DNA of 64,000 nucleotides from Gynurincola endophyticus. GTDB lineage: Bacteria > Bacteroidota > Bacteroidia > Chitinophagales > Chitinophagaceae. Where the stretch lies: the NCBI RefSeq assembly GCF_003991195.1, contig NZ_RCWL01000005.1:99270-163269 (forward strand), read 5' to 3'. Shown here piece after piece: positions 35,622-44,113 of the stretch. The position numbers and the translations under genes are program-made. The notes under the pieces were generated by a model. It did not search any database. It worked only from the letters and a program-made list of their open reading frames with translations, and had not been told where the DNA came from. The number at the start of each line of letters is the position of its first letter. Within the stretch, counting starts at the first letter, position 1.

Positions 35622-36992
35622 TTATGCATTTGCATCTGCAAAATACTGATGGAAATAAGGAATGGTTTCGATTCCTTTATAGAAGTTTGCCAGATCATAT
35701 TTTTCGTTCGGAGAGTGTAGGTTATCGTTATCTAACCCAAATCCCATAAATACAATCTTGCAACCTAATTCTTTTTCCAGCAGTGAGCAGATAGGAATAG
35801 AACCGCCACCTCTTACAGGAATTGGTTTTTTACCGAAAGTTGTTTCGATTGCTTTAGCAGCAGCCTGATATCCTTTTGAGTCGAGCGGTGTTAAATATGG
35901 TTCGCCACCATGATGGTTTTCTGCTTTTACAGTTACTCCCGGAGGAGCGATCTGACGGAAATAGTTTAACAAAATTTCAGTTATTTTTTCAGAGCTTTGG
36001 TTAGGTACCAGCCTCGCTGAAATCTTTGCAAATGCTTTAGAAGGCAATACTGTTTTTGATCCTTCACCCGTGTATCCACCCCACATGCCATTAATCTCAA
36101 GTGTTGGTCTGATGCCGGTTCTTTCAATAGAAGTATATCCTTTTTCACCCCAGGTAGCATTTACTCCTAAATCTTTTTTATACTCTTCATCATCATAAGG
36201 GGCTTGTGATAATAGAGCTCTTTCTTCCGGAGTGGCTTCTAATACATCATCATAAAAGCCAGGAATAGTTATGTGATTATTTTCATCGTGGCAGGAAGCG
36301 ATCATTTTTGATAAGATCGTTAAAGGGTTGGCTACGGCACCACCATAAACACCACTGTGTAAATCGCGGTTAGGTCCTGTTACTTCTACCTGAATATAAG
36401 CCAGGCCTCTCATGCCGGTATCGATGGAAGGTGTTTCCAGGCTGATCATAGCAGAGTCACTGATAAGAATTACATCACATGCTAATAATTCTTTTTCTTC
36501 GTGTACCAATTTAGCGAGGTTAGGTGAGCCTACTTCTTCTTCTCCTTCTATCAGGAATTTAATATTCAGAGGAAGTGTATTGGTTTGAGTAAGAATCTCC
36601 AATGCCTTAACGTGCATATAGAATTGTCCTTTGTCATCGGCACTTCCGCGTGCGTAAATTTTACCATCTTTTATTAATGGTTCGAAAGGAGCACTGTTCC
36701 ATAATTCCAGAGGATCCGGTGGTTGAACGTCGTAATGTCCGTATACTAAAACGGTAGGTTTGGATGGATCTACAATTTTTTCAGCATATACCGAAGGGTG
36801 GCCAGCTGTTTCTAAAATCATAGCTTTATCCGCTCCGGATGCTTCTAATCTTTTTTTAACGATTTCGGCACAGGCACGCATATCTCCTTTGTGGTTACTG
36901 TCAGCACTGATGGAAGGAACTTTTAACAGTTCTACTAATTCTTCCAAAAATCTTTCCTTATGCGTATTTAAATAGTTTTTCCAAGCTTCCAT
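35622..36992 (-). CDS. M20 family dipeptidase (CNDP-like metallopeptidase)
   Basis: Cytosolic di-zinc peptidase that cleaves dipeptides. The 456-aa protein has the M20 ligands and catalytic residues in order: VYGHYDVQPPD (His ligand and catalytic Asp), GSADDKGQ (bridging Asp), EGEEEVGSPN (catalytic Glu and ligand Glu), ISDSAM (ligand Asp) and NLHSPNEKYDL (ligand His), with an inserted lid/dimerisation domain between (about residues 195-345). The length and HYDVQPPDPLELW block indicate the carnosinase/CNDP-like branch rather than DapE or ArgE. It probably heads a two-gene unit with the S4-domain gene. Confidence 0.92.
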   Translation of the reverse strand: MEAWKNYLNTHKERFLEELVELLKVPSISADSNHKGDMRACAEIVKKRLEASGADKAMILETAGHPSVYAEKIVDPSKPTVLVYGHYDVQPPDPLELWNSAPFEPLIKDGKIYARGSADDKGQFYMHVKALEILTQTNTLPLNIKFLIEGEEEVGSPNLAKLVHEEKELLACDVILISDSAMISLETPSIDTGMRGLAYIQVEVTGPNRDLHSGVYGGAVANPLTILSKMIASCHDENNHITIPGFYDDVLEATPEERALLSQAPYDDEEYKKDLGVNATWGEKGYTSIERTGIRPTLEINGMWGGYTGEGSKTVLPSKAFAKISARLVPNQSSEKITEILLNYFRQIAPPGVTVKAENHHGGEPYLTPLDSKGYQAAAKAIETTFGKKPIPVRGGGSIPICSLLEKELGCKIVFMGFGLDNDNLHSPNEKYDLANFYKGIETIPYFHQYFADANA

Positions 36993-37024
36993 AATAATGG
37001 AGATTTTAGTTGAATAATGTTTGG

Positions 37025-37032
37025 CAAAGATA
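37025..37032 (-). promoter_or_regulatory. -7 element for the M20 dipeptidase gene
   Basis: Minus-strand TATCTTTG, full consensus, 32 bases before the start codon; -33 not recognisable. Confidence 0.45.
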
Positions 37033-37073
37033 AGATTCCTTGCCGGCTCTGGGTGGTATAAAAATAACTTTTA

Positions 37074-38063
37074 CTAATCTGGCAGATAATGTCTTGAGTT
37101 TGTGGTAACAGATTCAAAATTCCAGTCAATTTTTGCTTCAGAAGGGTGTTGGCGAACGTGGCAATCTGTTTTAAAACATATTTTGCAAGACTGCGGTTTA
37201 CAATCATCAGCGTGTACCATTAATTCAATTGGCTGGGTGGAGAAGTTTCTGATTGTTTGTGAGAGTGCATCCACTTCTTTGTGTGCGTCGCGAACAGTAA
37301 AATACCAGGGGAGGGTTAAATGGCAGTCTATATGAAAAGTACCTCCATATTTAATCACTCTGAGGTGGTGTAAATCGATCCAGTCTGGTTGTCTGGCCTT
37401 ATTTACCTCCTGAATGATCTGATCAAGAACTTCCTCGTCTGCCTGGTCCATGATTCCTGCCAGCGAGCTTTTGATAATTTTATAACCTGTATAGCCGATA
37501 AATAAGCTGAGTGCTATCGAAACTACACTATCAATGATTTCCCATTTAAAAAGGTAAACGAGTAGGAGCGATGCGATAACGGCGATAGTAGAGTAGGTGT
37601 CTGTCTGCAGGTGTTTACCACTTGCTACCAATGCCAGTGAGTGGTTTTTTTTGCCTTTGCGGATGCAGATGCTTCCCATGGTCCAGTTTACAACAGCTGT
37701 AAAAGCAATCAAACCTATACCTTCTTTTACAGCGTTTAAAGGACTGGGATAAATGATTTGGTGAATTGCTTTATAAAGAATGGCAATTGCTGCCAGTAAA
37801 ATCAGAATACCTTCAATTTCGGCTGCTACGAATTCTGCTTTTCCATGGCCGTAAGGGTGATTTTTATCTGACGGTTTAGCGGCAATCGACAAGCTCACCA
37901 ATGTAATGACGGCGGCAATAATATTCACAATACTCTCCAGCGCATCTGTTAAAACGGCTACAGACCGGGTAAGGAAATAAGCGAATCCTTTAATCAGAAA
38001 GAGGGCTACGGCTACAGCCAGTACCCATTTCTGTATGTTTAAATTCTGTTTAGTAATTTCCAA
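37074..38063 (-). CDS. Cation diffusion facilitator (CDF) family transporter
   Basis: Inner-membrane antiporter exporting divalent metals (Zn, Co, Fe or Mn) against protons. The 329-aa protein has the six-helix CDF core with the metal-site residues in TDALESIVNIIAAV (helix 2) and the signature HPYGHGKAEFVAAEIEG, then helix 5 with DSVVSIALSL. The C-terminal cytoplasmic domain (IQEVNKARQPDWIDLHHLRV) ends in a Cys/His-rich tail (DDCKPQSCKICFKTDCHVRQHPSE), likely an extra metal-binding extension. Metal preference is not readable. It lies 18 bases behind the LptF/LptG-type gene on the same strand. Confidence 0.92.
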   Translation of the reverse strand: MEITKQNLNIQKWVLAVAVALFLIKGFAYFLTRSVAVLTDALESIVNIIAAVITLVSLSIAAKPSDKNHPYGHGKAEFVAAEIEGILILLAAIAILYKAIHQIIYPSPLNAVKEGIGLIAFTAVVNWTMGSICIRKGKKNHSLALVASGKHLQTDTYSTIAVIASLLLVYLFKWEIIDSVVSIALSLFIGYTGYKIIKSSLAGIMDQADEEVLDQIIQEVNKARQPDWIDLHHLRVIKYGGTFHIDCHLTLPWYFTVRDAHKEVDALSQTIRNFSTQPIELMVHADDCKPQSCKICFKTDCHVRQHPSEAKIDWNFESVTTNSRHYLPD

Positions 38064-38081
38064 TACTTAAAAATTAGTGTA

Positions 38082-39521
38082 TCAGAGCGTCTCTTTGTTC
38101 TTTTTGAGTTTTAGTGCCAGTGCTTTTATTTTTTTGAAAGCTCTATGATACGATTCTTTATTAAAAAGTTGTGAATCATTTAATGCTTTAATGATCAGAA
38201 ATACGGCGATAGGGAAGAGTACGAAAGTCGGAAGCCATTTACCTGCAAAAGGAGTCATCACATCTTCTTTTACAAACTTGGTTCCGAAGTTATTTAACAG
38301 GAAAAAGATAACAAAGAAAATGAGTGCAAATACAACGGGTAAACCGATACCGCCTTTTCGTACGATAGAACCTAAAGGGGCTCCGATCAGAAAAAGTACC
38401 AATACGGCCATTGCCATAGAGAATTTTTCATGCCATGCGAGTTTATAGAGGCGGGTATCTTTTCTTTTGCCAAGGTATTCAAGGTTATAGCTTTCTAAAG
38501 AGCTAACCATGTTTCCTACATAATTCTCTGTTACTTCAACTACGCTTTTGCGGGCTGAATCAGGTAATAAATCTTCAAAATTTTTGGTAGTGACCCGGGG
38601 GATGGTAGTTTCAACCCATGTAGAATCAATATAATTCAGGAATGACAACGAATAACTCAACTCTCTTTTAACACGGCCGAACATTGCCTGGTTAACTTTT
38701 TTCATTGAATCAACTGCGAGGTCAAGTTTAGAGATACTCAGCATTTCGTATCTGTCTTTGTTAACAGAGTCGGAAGTCATGTTTAATTGCAGTGAACTCA
38801 GATCCAGTGCTTTTGTATAATTACGAAAGTTTAATCTGGAGAATTCGTTATTGCTCATGTTTCTGGAGCCCTTTTCTTCATAGTGCGCGCCATTGTACAT
38901 TACAAATTCGAGATAGCGCTGATCGGGCGACATGCGCATGATTGCTTTTTCAGCAATTGTTACGAAACTTTGGGGGCCATTGCCTGATTCAAAAATAAAA
39001 ACATCATGGAGAATAGAATCTTTTTCTTTTTTGGATACTTTAATGGCATAACCGGGGATGGTGGTATAAAAAACACCTTCTTTCAGGTCGAAGGCTGGTT
39101 TTTTGTGTACGAGGTCATTGTGGAGTGTTTTCATTTTAAGTGTAGCCAGCGGGTACACATTGTTGTTAAAATAAAAAGCAACAAAACTCATAAAAACGGC
39201 AACAATTAACAAGGGGCGCATAAATCGCATTAAGCTGATCCCTGCCGATTTGATGGCAATCAGTTCAAAGGTTTCTCCAAGGCTTCCGAACGTCATGATA
39301 GAAGATAACAGAATAGCCAGCGGTAAAGCCAGCGGAACGAGAGTACCGCTCAGATAAACCACTAACTTTAACATAATAATCGGATCAATACCTTTTCCTA
39401 CGTAATCGTCAATCCACAACCAGAAAAATTGTAAGATCAGAACGAATAGGGTGAGAAAAAAAGTGGCAATAAAAGGACCTATGAACGCTCTAAGTATTAA
39501 TATGTCGAGTTTTTTTATCAT
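38082..39521 (-). CDS. LptF/LptG-type lipopolysaccharide export permease
   Basis: Inner-membrane component of the Lpt bridge that extracts lipopolysaccharide for transport to the outer membrane. The 479-aa YjgP/YjgQ-family protein shows paired N-terminal transmembrane helices (ILRAFIGPFIATFFLTLFVLILQFFW; LALPLAILLSSIMTFGSLGETFELIAIKSAG), a large periplasmic jellyroll region (about residues 130-340), and three C-terminal helices (LVLFLIGAPLGSIVRKGGIGLPVVFALIFFVIFFLLN). LptF and LptG cannot be separated by eye. The gene diverges from the 202-aa protein gene with start codons 16 bases apart, so the two promoters must overlap coding sequence. Confidence 0.9.
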   Translation of the reverse strand: MIKKLDILILRAFIGPFIATFFLTLFVLILQFFWLWIDDYVGKGIDPIIMLKLVVYLSGTLVPLALPLAILLSSIMTFGSLGETFELIAIKSAGISLMRFMRPLLIVAVFMSFVAFYFNNNVYPLATLKMKTLHNDLVHKKPAFDLKEGVFYTTIPGYAIKVSKKEKDSILHDVFIFESGNGPQSFVTIAEKAIMRMSPDQRYLEFVMYNGAHYEEKGSRNMSNNEFSRLNFRNYTKALDLSSLQLNMTSDSVNKDRYEMLSISKLDLAVDSMKKVNQAMFGRVKRELSYSLSFLNYIDSTWVETTIPRVTTKNFEDLLPDSARKSVVEVTENYVGNMVSSLESYNLEYLGKRKDTRLYKLAWHEKFSMAMAVLVLFLIGAPLGSIVRKGGIGLPVVFALIFFVIFFLLNNFGTKFVKEDVMTPFAGKWLPTFVLFPIAVFLIIKALNDSQLFNKESYHRAFKKIKALALKLKKNKETL

Positions 39522-39537
39522 TCTATACCTTTATCAC

Positions 39538-40146
39538 ATGGAAAAAGCAAAAATACATCTTTCGGCAAATGAATGGAAAATGATTCGTGAAACTGACTGG
39601 ATATTTATCAAGAAACAAATAACAGCAAAAGTGTATGAATTGTTGGGAATGATAGCAGATGAGTGGAGGCTGACCGTTCCTGAAAACAGGCACTTACCCG
39701 AAGAAGTAAGGCTGAGTGAACCCAAAATTACCAGGGGCGAGCAATACAAAGAATTGCCTTATGTAATATTGGATTATCCCAGAGTTTTCGGAAAAGAAGG
39801 AGTGTTTGCCATCAGAACTATGTTCTGGTGGGGCAAAACAATTAGTGTAACACTTCATTTAAGCGGAAAATATAAACAGCAATACCAGCCCGCTTTGCTA
39901 AAAAACTGTCAGGTGAAGCAGTACCAATATTGCTGTTTTGAAGCTATTTGTAAGGATGAGTGGGAACACGAAATTGCGGCACCTTATTATTTACCGGTGC
40001 ATGAATTTACAGTCGAAGACTTACAACAGATGATTACAAATTCAGGATTTGTAAAATTTGCTATTCCTTTCGCTTTAGAAGAGTGGAATGAACTACCTGA
40101 AAAGCTTCTACATGCCCATCAAACTTTAAATGAATGGTTGATTTAG
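39538..40146 (+). CDS. Conserved-looking protein of unknown function (202 aa)
   Basis: A 202-aa soluble, probably cytoplasmic protein without signal peptide or membrane helix. Start at 39538 (MEKAKIHLSANEWKMI): the upstream in-frame extension overlaps the lptF/G coding start and is rejected. Features: Trp- and acidic-rich sequence, a possible N-terminal helical segment with LTNEW-like pattern, a central strand-rich part (LPYVILDYPRVFGKEGVFAIRTMFWWGKTISVTLHLSG) and adjacent Cys residues (YQYCCFEAICKDEWEHE). I do not recognise the family. Its stop overlaps that of the convergent START-like gene by four bases, and a 7-of-8 -7 element (TACCTTTA) sits four bases before its ATG. Confidence 0.7.
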   Translation: MEKAKIHLSANEWKMIRETDWIFIKKQITAKVYELLGMIADEWRLTVPENRHLPEEVRLSEPKITRGEQYKELPYVILDYPRVFGKEGVFAIRTMFWWGKTISVTLHLSGKYKQQYQPALLKNCQVKQYQYCCFEAICKDEWEHEIAAPYYLPVHEFTVEDLQQMITNSGFVKFAIPFALEEWNELPEKLLHAHQTLNEWLI

Positions 40147-40523
40147 TTACCAAGCCTGTGTAACAGGTCTTTTACCTGATAATCCCACAATTGAGTCTGA
40201 TCTTTAATTTCAGCTTTTTCTGCGAAATCTTTTATCACTAAAATTGTTTGATTCGTAACTTCTGATTTTTCAATAGAAAATTCAAAATATTCGTTATCGG
40301 GTTGATGTAACCAGTGGTAACGAATAAACTTCCCTTCTTCTTTTTCAAGAACCTCGGCTCTGTCTACAGTTCCATTCCAGCTAAAGCTGAAAAGGCCTTC
40401 ACGTTCGTCTACTTGATCGGCAAACCATTCCTGTAAGCCCGCAGGAGTGCTTAGGAAATCATATAAAATGGTAGGAGAACATCTCACCGAATACTCTAAT
40501 GTAAATAGTTGTTTCTTACTCAT
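40143..40523 (-). CDS. START-like / AHSA1-like (SRPBCC fold) protein
   Basis: A 126-aa protein of the helix-grip (SRPBCC) fold: EYSVRCSPTILYDFLSTPAGLQEWFADQVDEREGLFSFSWNG at the N-terminus is the START-like/AHSA1 pattern, closing with a long C-terminal helix (QLWDYQVKDLLHRLGN). Members bind small hydrophobic ligands or act as Hsp90 co-chaperone-like proteins; no specific role is known for the Bacteroidota group. Convergent with, and overlapping by four bases, the 202-aa unknown gene. The upstream AAGGAG close to the ATG is one of the few Shine-Dalgarno-like sequences seen here. Confidence 0.82.
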   Translation of the reverse strand: MSKKQLFTLEYSVRCSPTILYDFLSTPAGLQEWFADQVDEREGLFSFSWNGTVDRAEVLEKEEGKFIRYHWLHQPDNEYFEFSIEKSEVTNQTILVIKDFAEKAEIKDQTQLWDYQVKDLLHRLGN

Positions 40524-40842
40524 CTACTCCTTAAATTAAAATTTGAATCATGTATGATGATAAACCTGTTGCAATAATAGACAATAAAACGTACCGTCAA
40601 AATTTTTTTATCACAACCTGGTTAAAGATATGGAAAGATAAATATAAGTACTAAAATGATTGATTTTGTTGAAAATTAGCTCATTAAGATAATTTTAAAG
40701 GTTTAACGTTCTTTTTCGTCCAATTCCCCGGCAGAAATAAAGCTGTATAAGTGACTCATATTTACAAGAAAATGCCTATTTTTTCGTTAATAAACCTGAA
40801 GTGGTCTTTTTTAACCATTAAACCTTAAACCAGCCTATTAGT
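40524..40842. other. Non-coding region before rpoD
   Basis: About 320 AT-rich bases. Several partial -7-like sequences are present, but none combines a full TAnnTTTG with a -33 element; the rpoD promoter was not identified. No hairpin with a T-run was seen. Confidence 0.4.
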
Positions 40843-41712
40843 ATGAGGCAACTCAAGATAACAAAATCAATAACTAATAGAGAGTCACAAAGCCTTGAAA
40901 AATATCTTCAGGAAATAGGAAAAGTAGAGTTGATTTCTCCTGAAGAAGAAGTACGCTTGGCCAGAATGATCAAATTAGGAGATCAGAAAGCATTAGACAA
41001 GCTTACAAAGGCGAACCTGAGATTTGTTGTTTCGGTAGCGAAACAATATCAGAATCAGGGACTTTCTTTACCCGATTTAATTAATGAGGGTAACCTTGGC
41101 TTAATTAAAGCCGCACAAAGATTTGATGAAACCAGAGGCTTTAAGTTTATCTCTTATGCTGTTTGGTGGATTCGTCAGAGCATTCTTCAGGCCTTGGCCG
41201 AGCAATCCCGCATTGTACGTCTTCCTTTAAATAAAGTAGGATTAACCAACAAGATTCAAAAAGCTTTTTCCAGTTTAGAGCAGGAATTTGAACGCGAGCC
41301 TTCGCCCGAAGAGCTGGCCGAATTGCTGCAAATGGAAACGGAGGAAGTGAGTGACACGCTAGGCATATCTGCCCGTCATATCAGTATGGATACTCCTTTG
41401 TCTGAAGGGGAAGACAATACCCTGATGGATGTAATGGAAAATCCTAATGCAGAGCGGGCCGAAGTGAATATCGAATACAAAGAGTCGCTCAAGCTGGAAA
41501 TAGAGCGTTCCATGAGTTTATTAACTGAACGCCAGAAAGAAGTAATCTGTTTCTTTTTCGGTATCGGGGTTGAAAACCCGATGAGCCTGGAAGATATCGG
41601 CGAACGTTTTAATCTGACCCGCGAAAGGGTGCGTCAGATCAAGGATAAAGCGATTTCGAAGCTACGAAATAACTCTCGTGCCAAGGCTTTGAGAAGTTAT
41701 TTAGGTGTTTAG
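40843..41712 (+). CDS. rpoD: Primary sigma factor RpoD of Bacteroidota type
   Basis: Housekeeping sigma-70 that directs RNA polymerase to the TTTG/TAnnTTTG promoters of this phylum. At 289 aa it lacks region 1.1 and the non-conserved insert of proteobacterial sigma-70, as is normal here. Visible: region 1.2 ([27 protein letters not shown]), region 2 ([57 protein letters not shown]), region 3 ([15 protein letters not shown]...) and region 4.2 helix-turn-helix ([28 protein letters not shown]). It precedes ffh. Confidence 0.97.
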   Translation: MRQLKITKSITNRESQSLEKYLQEIGKVELISPEEEVRLARMIKLGDQKALDKLTKANLRFVVSVAKQYQNQGLSLPDLINEGNLGLIKAAQRFDETRGFKFISYAVWWIRQSILQALAEQSRIVRLPLNKVGLTNKIQKAFSSLEQEFEREPSPEELAELLQMETEEVSDTLGISARHISMDTPLSEGEDNTLMDVMENPNAERAEVNIEYKESLKLEIERSMSLLTERQKEVICFFFGIGVENPMSLEDIGERFNLTRERVRQIKDKAISKLRNNSRAKALRSYLGV

Positions 41713-41767
41713 TATAAAAAAATACTGAAGAGCGGGCCCCGAAAGCCTGTATCTACATAAATATTTG

Positions 41768-41775
41768 TAAATTTG
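41768..41775 (+). promoter_or_regulatory. -7 element upstream of ffh
   Basis: TAAATTTG, 83 bases before the ffh ATG. A hairpin begins about ten bases downstream, at the expected transcript start (41786). -33 not seen; a chance match in AT-rich DNA is possible. Confidence 0.4.
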
Positions 41776-41785
41776 CACACGCATT

Positions 41786-41816
41786 AAAGTGAATGTATTC
41801 TTACATTCACTTTTTT
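41786..41816 (+). terminator. Hairpin with T-run between rpoD and ffh
   Basis: Twelve perfect pairs AAAGTGAATGTA/TACATTCACTTT, loop TTCT, followed by TTT and G. It most simply ends the rpoD transcript; given the -7 element just before it, it could also be a 5' hairpin or attenuator of ffh. Confidence 0.8.
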
Positions 41817-41858
41817 GTTCCAGATAATTGAACACCAAAACATCAAAATATTTCTTTC

Positions 41859-43181
41859 ATGTTTGAAAGTTTGTCGGAAAGGCTCGAATCCGCCTTTAAG
41901 CAGATTAAAGGAGAAGGCCGTATTACGGAGTTAAACATTGCTGCTACTGTTAAAGACATTCGCCGTGCGTTGGTTGATGCCGATGTTAACTACAAGATTG
42001 CTAAGGAATTTACGGATAAAATCAAAGACGAAGCGCTGGGGCAAAAGGTAATTACTGCCGTTAGCCCGGGCCAGTTAATGGTAAAAATCGTTAAGGATGA
42101 GCTCGTTGAGCTGATGGGCGGAACAGAAAGTAGTTTCGAAACCAAAGGTACTCCTGCCGTGGTATTAATCGCCGGGCTACAAGGTTCGGGTAAAACTACT
42201 TTTTCCGGGAAACTGGCTAATTACTTAAATACCAGGAAGAATCTGAAACCGCTTTTAGTAGCAGCGGATATTTATCGTCCTGCTGCAATTGATCAGTTAA
42301 AGGTGTTGGGTGAACAAATTGGTGTGGAGGTATACAGTGAACCAGAGAACAAAAACGCAGTAGACATTGCTAATAAGGCAGTTGCCTATGCAAAAGCGAA
42401 TAATAAGAACATTGTTATTATAGATACAGCAGGTCGTTTGGCGGTAGATGAAGTCATGATGACCGAAGTAGCGAATGTAAAAAATGCCGTAAATCCGACT
42501 GAAATCCTGTTTGTAGTTGACTCTATGACGGGGCAGGATGCGGTTAACACTGCAAAAGCTTTTAACGATCGCCTGAACTTTACAGGGGTAGTTTTAACCA
42601 AATTGGATGGTGATACCCGTGGTGGTGCGGCTCTGTCTATCAAATACACTGTAAATAAGCCGATTAAGTTTGTTTCGAGTGGTGAAAAAATGGATACGCT
42701 GGATGTTTTTTATCCTGAACGTATGGCGCAGCGTATTCTGGGGATGGGGGATATTACAACCCTTGTTGAAAAAGCCCAGGCTCAGTTTGATGCGGAAGAA
42801 GCAAAAAAACTTGAGAAGAAAATCCGTAAGAATCAGTTTGATTTTGAAGACTTTAAACAACAACTTGAGCAGATCAAAAAAATGGGGAATATTAAAGACC
42901 TGTTGGGAATGATTCCTGGTGTTGGTAAAGCCATTAAGGATATTGATATCAGTGATGATTCTTTCAAGGGAATTGAAGCCATTATTAACTCAATGACTCC
43001 TTTTGAAAGGGCTAATCCTGATGTAATTGACCAGAAAAGAAGAACCAGGATCGCAAAAGGTTCAGGAAAAGATATTGCTGAAGTGAATGCTTTTATGAAG
43101 CAATTTGAGCAGATGAAGCAAATGATGAAAATGATGAATAAAATGCCAATGGGAAGAATGCCCGGATTAGGCAAACGATAA
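41859..43181 (+). CDS. ffh: Signal recognition particle protein Ffh
   Basis: GTPase of the signal recognition particle; binds signal sequences of membrane proteins as they leave the ribosome and docks with FtsY. The 440-aa protein has the N domain (1-95), the G domain with P-loop GLQGSGKTT (106-114), IIDTAGRLAVDE, TKLDGDTRGGAALS and the GDI/LVEKAQ linker, and the methionine-rich M domain (from about 325) ending MKQFEQMKQMMKMMNKM, which holds the signal-peptide groove and the RNA-binding site. The 4.5S RNA gene is not seen in the window. Confidence 0.97.
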   Translation: MFESLSERLESAFKQIKGEGRITELNIAATVKDIRRALVDADVNYKIAKEFTDKIKDEALGQKVITAVSPGQLMVKIVKDELVELMGGTESSFETKGTPAVVLIAGLQGSGKTTFSGKLANYLNTRKNLKPLLVAADIYRPAAIDQLKVLGEQIGVEVYSEPENKNAVDIANKAVAYAKANNKNIVIIDTAGRLAVDEVMMTEVANVKNAVNPTEILFVVDSMTGQDAVNTAKAFNDRLNFTGVVLTKLDGDTRGGAALSIKYTVNKPIKFVSSGEKMDTLDVFYPERMAQRILGMGDITTLVEKAQAQFDAEEAKKLEKKIRKNQFDFEDFKQQLEQIKKMGNIKDLLGMIPGVGKAIKDIDISDDSFKGIEAIINSMTPFERANPDVIDQKRRTRIAKGSGKDIAEVNAFMKQFEQMKQMMKMMNKMPMGRMPGLGKR

Positions 43182-43208
43182 ATCTTTTCTAAAGTTGATT
43201 ATTGTTTT

Positions 43209-43239
43209 TTTGGTAAATTAATCTGATTTACTAAATTTG
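43209..43239 (+). promoter_or_regulatory. Full promoter of rpsP (TTTG-N19-TAAATTTG)
   Basis: TTTG at 43209-43212 and TAAATTTG at 43232-43239 with a 19-base spacer: the best complete match to the Bacteroidota promoter consensus in the window. It gives an rpsP leader of about 78 bases. Confidence 0.75.
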
Positions 43240-43247
43240 AAAATATT

Positions 43248-43276
43248 AGGAGGATGGCTACAATAACCATCCTTCT
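43248..43276 (+). promoter_or_regulatory. 5' leader hairpin of rpsP
   Basis: AGGAGGATGG pairs with CCATCCTTCT (one G-U) around the loop CTACAATAA, starting a few bases after the predicted transcript start. There is no T-run, so it is not a terminator; a 5' stabilising or autoregulatory element is possible. Confidence 0.5.
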
Positions 43277-43321
43277 AAAGTTGTAACCCTATTTGTTCAC
43301 GCATTTAAATTTCTATTTAAA

Positions 43322-43738
43322 ATGCCAGTTAAAATCAGACTTCAACGTCACGGGTCTAAAAAAAGACCTTTCTACTTTATTGTAGTAGCAGATGCTCGTT
43401 CTCCAAGAGACGGTAAATTCATTCAGAAATTAGGTACTTACAATCCTCTAACAGTTCCAGCGACTATTCAATTAGATCGTCAGAAAGCTTTAGATTGGTT
43501 GCACAAAGGTGCTCAGCCAACTGACACAGTGCGTAAGATCCTTTCTTTCAAAGGTGTATTATACTTAAAGCATTTATTGCGTGGCGTAAAACTAGGATTA
43601 TTTGACGAAACTGCTGCCATGGAGAAATTCCAAGCTTGGCACTCAGAGCATGAAACTCAGATCAAAAAGAAACAAGAAGAACATGCCAGAGACAGAAGAG
43701 TTCGTCGCGCTCCAATCAGAAACGGTGGTGGCGAATAG
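43322..43738 (+). CDS. rpsP: 30S ribosomal protein bS16
   Basis: Small-subunit protein that binds 16S rRNA early and stabilises the 5' domain. The conserved core [43 protein letters not shown] and [21 protein letters not shown]-type segment fills the first 80 residues. The protein is 138 aa, longer than the 80-90 aa of E. coli; the extra C-terminal tail is Lys/Glu-rich and ends in an Arg-rich stretch ([15 protein letters not shown]), as usual in Bacteroidota. It is preceded by a good promoter and followed by a strong terminator, so it is separated from rimM. Confidence 0.97.
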   Translation: MPVKIRLQRHGSKKRPFYFIVVADARSPRDGKFIQKLGTYNPLTVPATIQLDRQKALDWLHKGAQPTDTVRKILSFKGVLYLKHLLRGVKLGLFDETAAMEKFQAWHSEHETQIKKKQEEHARDRRVRRAPIRNGGGE

Positions 43739-43765
43739 TCCAACGCTTGTATAGCAAAAAAGATT

Positions 43766-43800
43766 AAAGAGATTATCCGTGAGGATAATCTCTTTTTTTA
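43766..43800 (+). terminator. Terminator after rpsP
   Basis: Thirteen-base stem AAAGAGATTATCC/GGATAATCTCTTT, loop GTGA, then a T-run. Confidence 0.93.
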
Positions 43801-44113
43801 TACCATTAAGGATAAGGATTGTCACAGAAACAAGATGTGTTTTCACCTACATTTTTTTCAAACCCGGAGTCTTAAGACTCCGGAGGATATAATTTATACG
43901 AATTTGAGACCGGATCAGATGATGCTTCCTAAATAAACTTTTATATTTCCTTCTTCATAATTTCACTATAATGAGCTGAAAGTTTCTGTTTCTCAATGTC
44001 TTAAATATTCGATTTGTCATTTTCCCCATCATTGCTATGAATTCTTACTATTATATACTCATATTTTTATTACTTCGATTTTATGTCGGCTATTTTTTTA
44101 ATTTTACACAGTT
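43801..44113. other. Non-coding region between rpsP terminator and rimM
   Basis: About 310 bases without a plausible gene. It holds a perfect 20-bp palindrome (43864-43883), followed by a very AT-rich stretch up to rimM. No complete promoter was recognised. Confidence 0.5.
43864..43883. repeat. Perfect 20-bp palindrome before rimM
   Basis: Half site CCGGAGTCTT followed directly by its reverse complement, centred on CTTAAG. G/C-rich compared with its AT-rich surroundings. It could be a hairpin-type dispersed repeat or a protein site. Confidence 0.65.

Noticed and set aside
40536-40556. AAATTAAAATTTGAATC as the rpoD promoter
   Set aside because: The spacing is TA-NNN-TTTG rather than TAnnTTTG, it is about 290 bases from rpoD, and no -33 element is present.
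41879-41895. GGCTCGAATCC, resembling the T-loop region of a tRNA
   Set aside because: It lies inside the ffh coding sequence in a well-conserved N-domain region, and no acceptor or anticodon stem can be formed around it.
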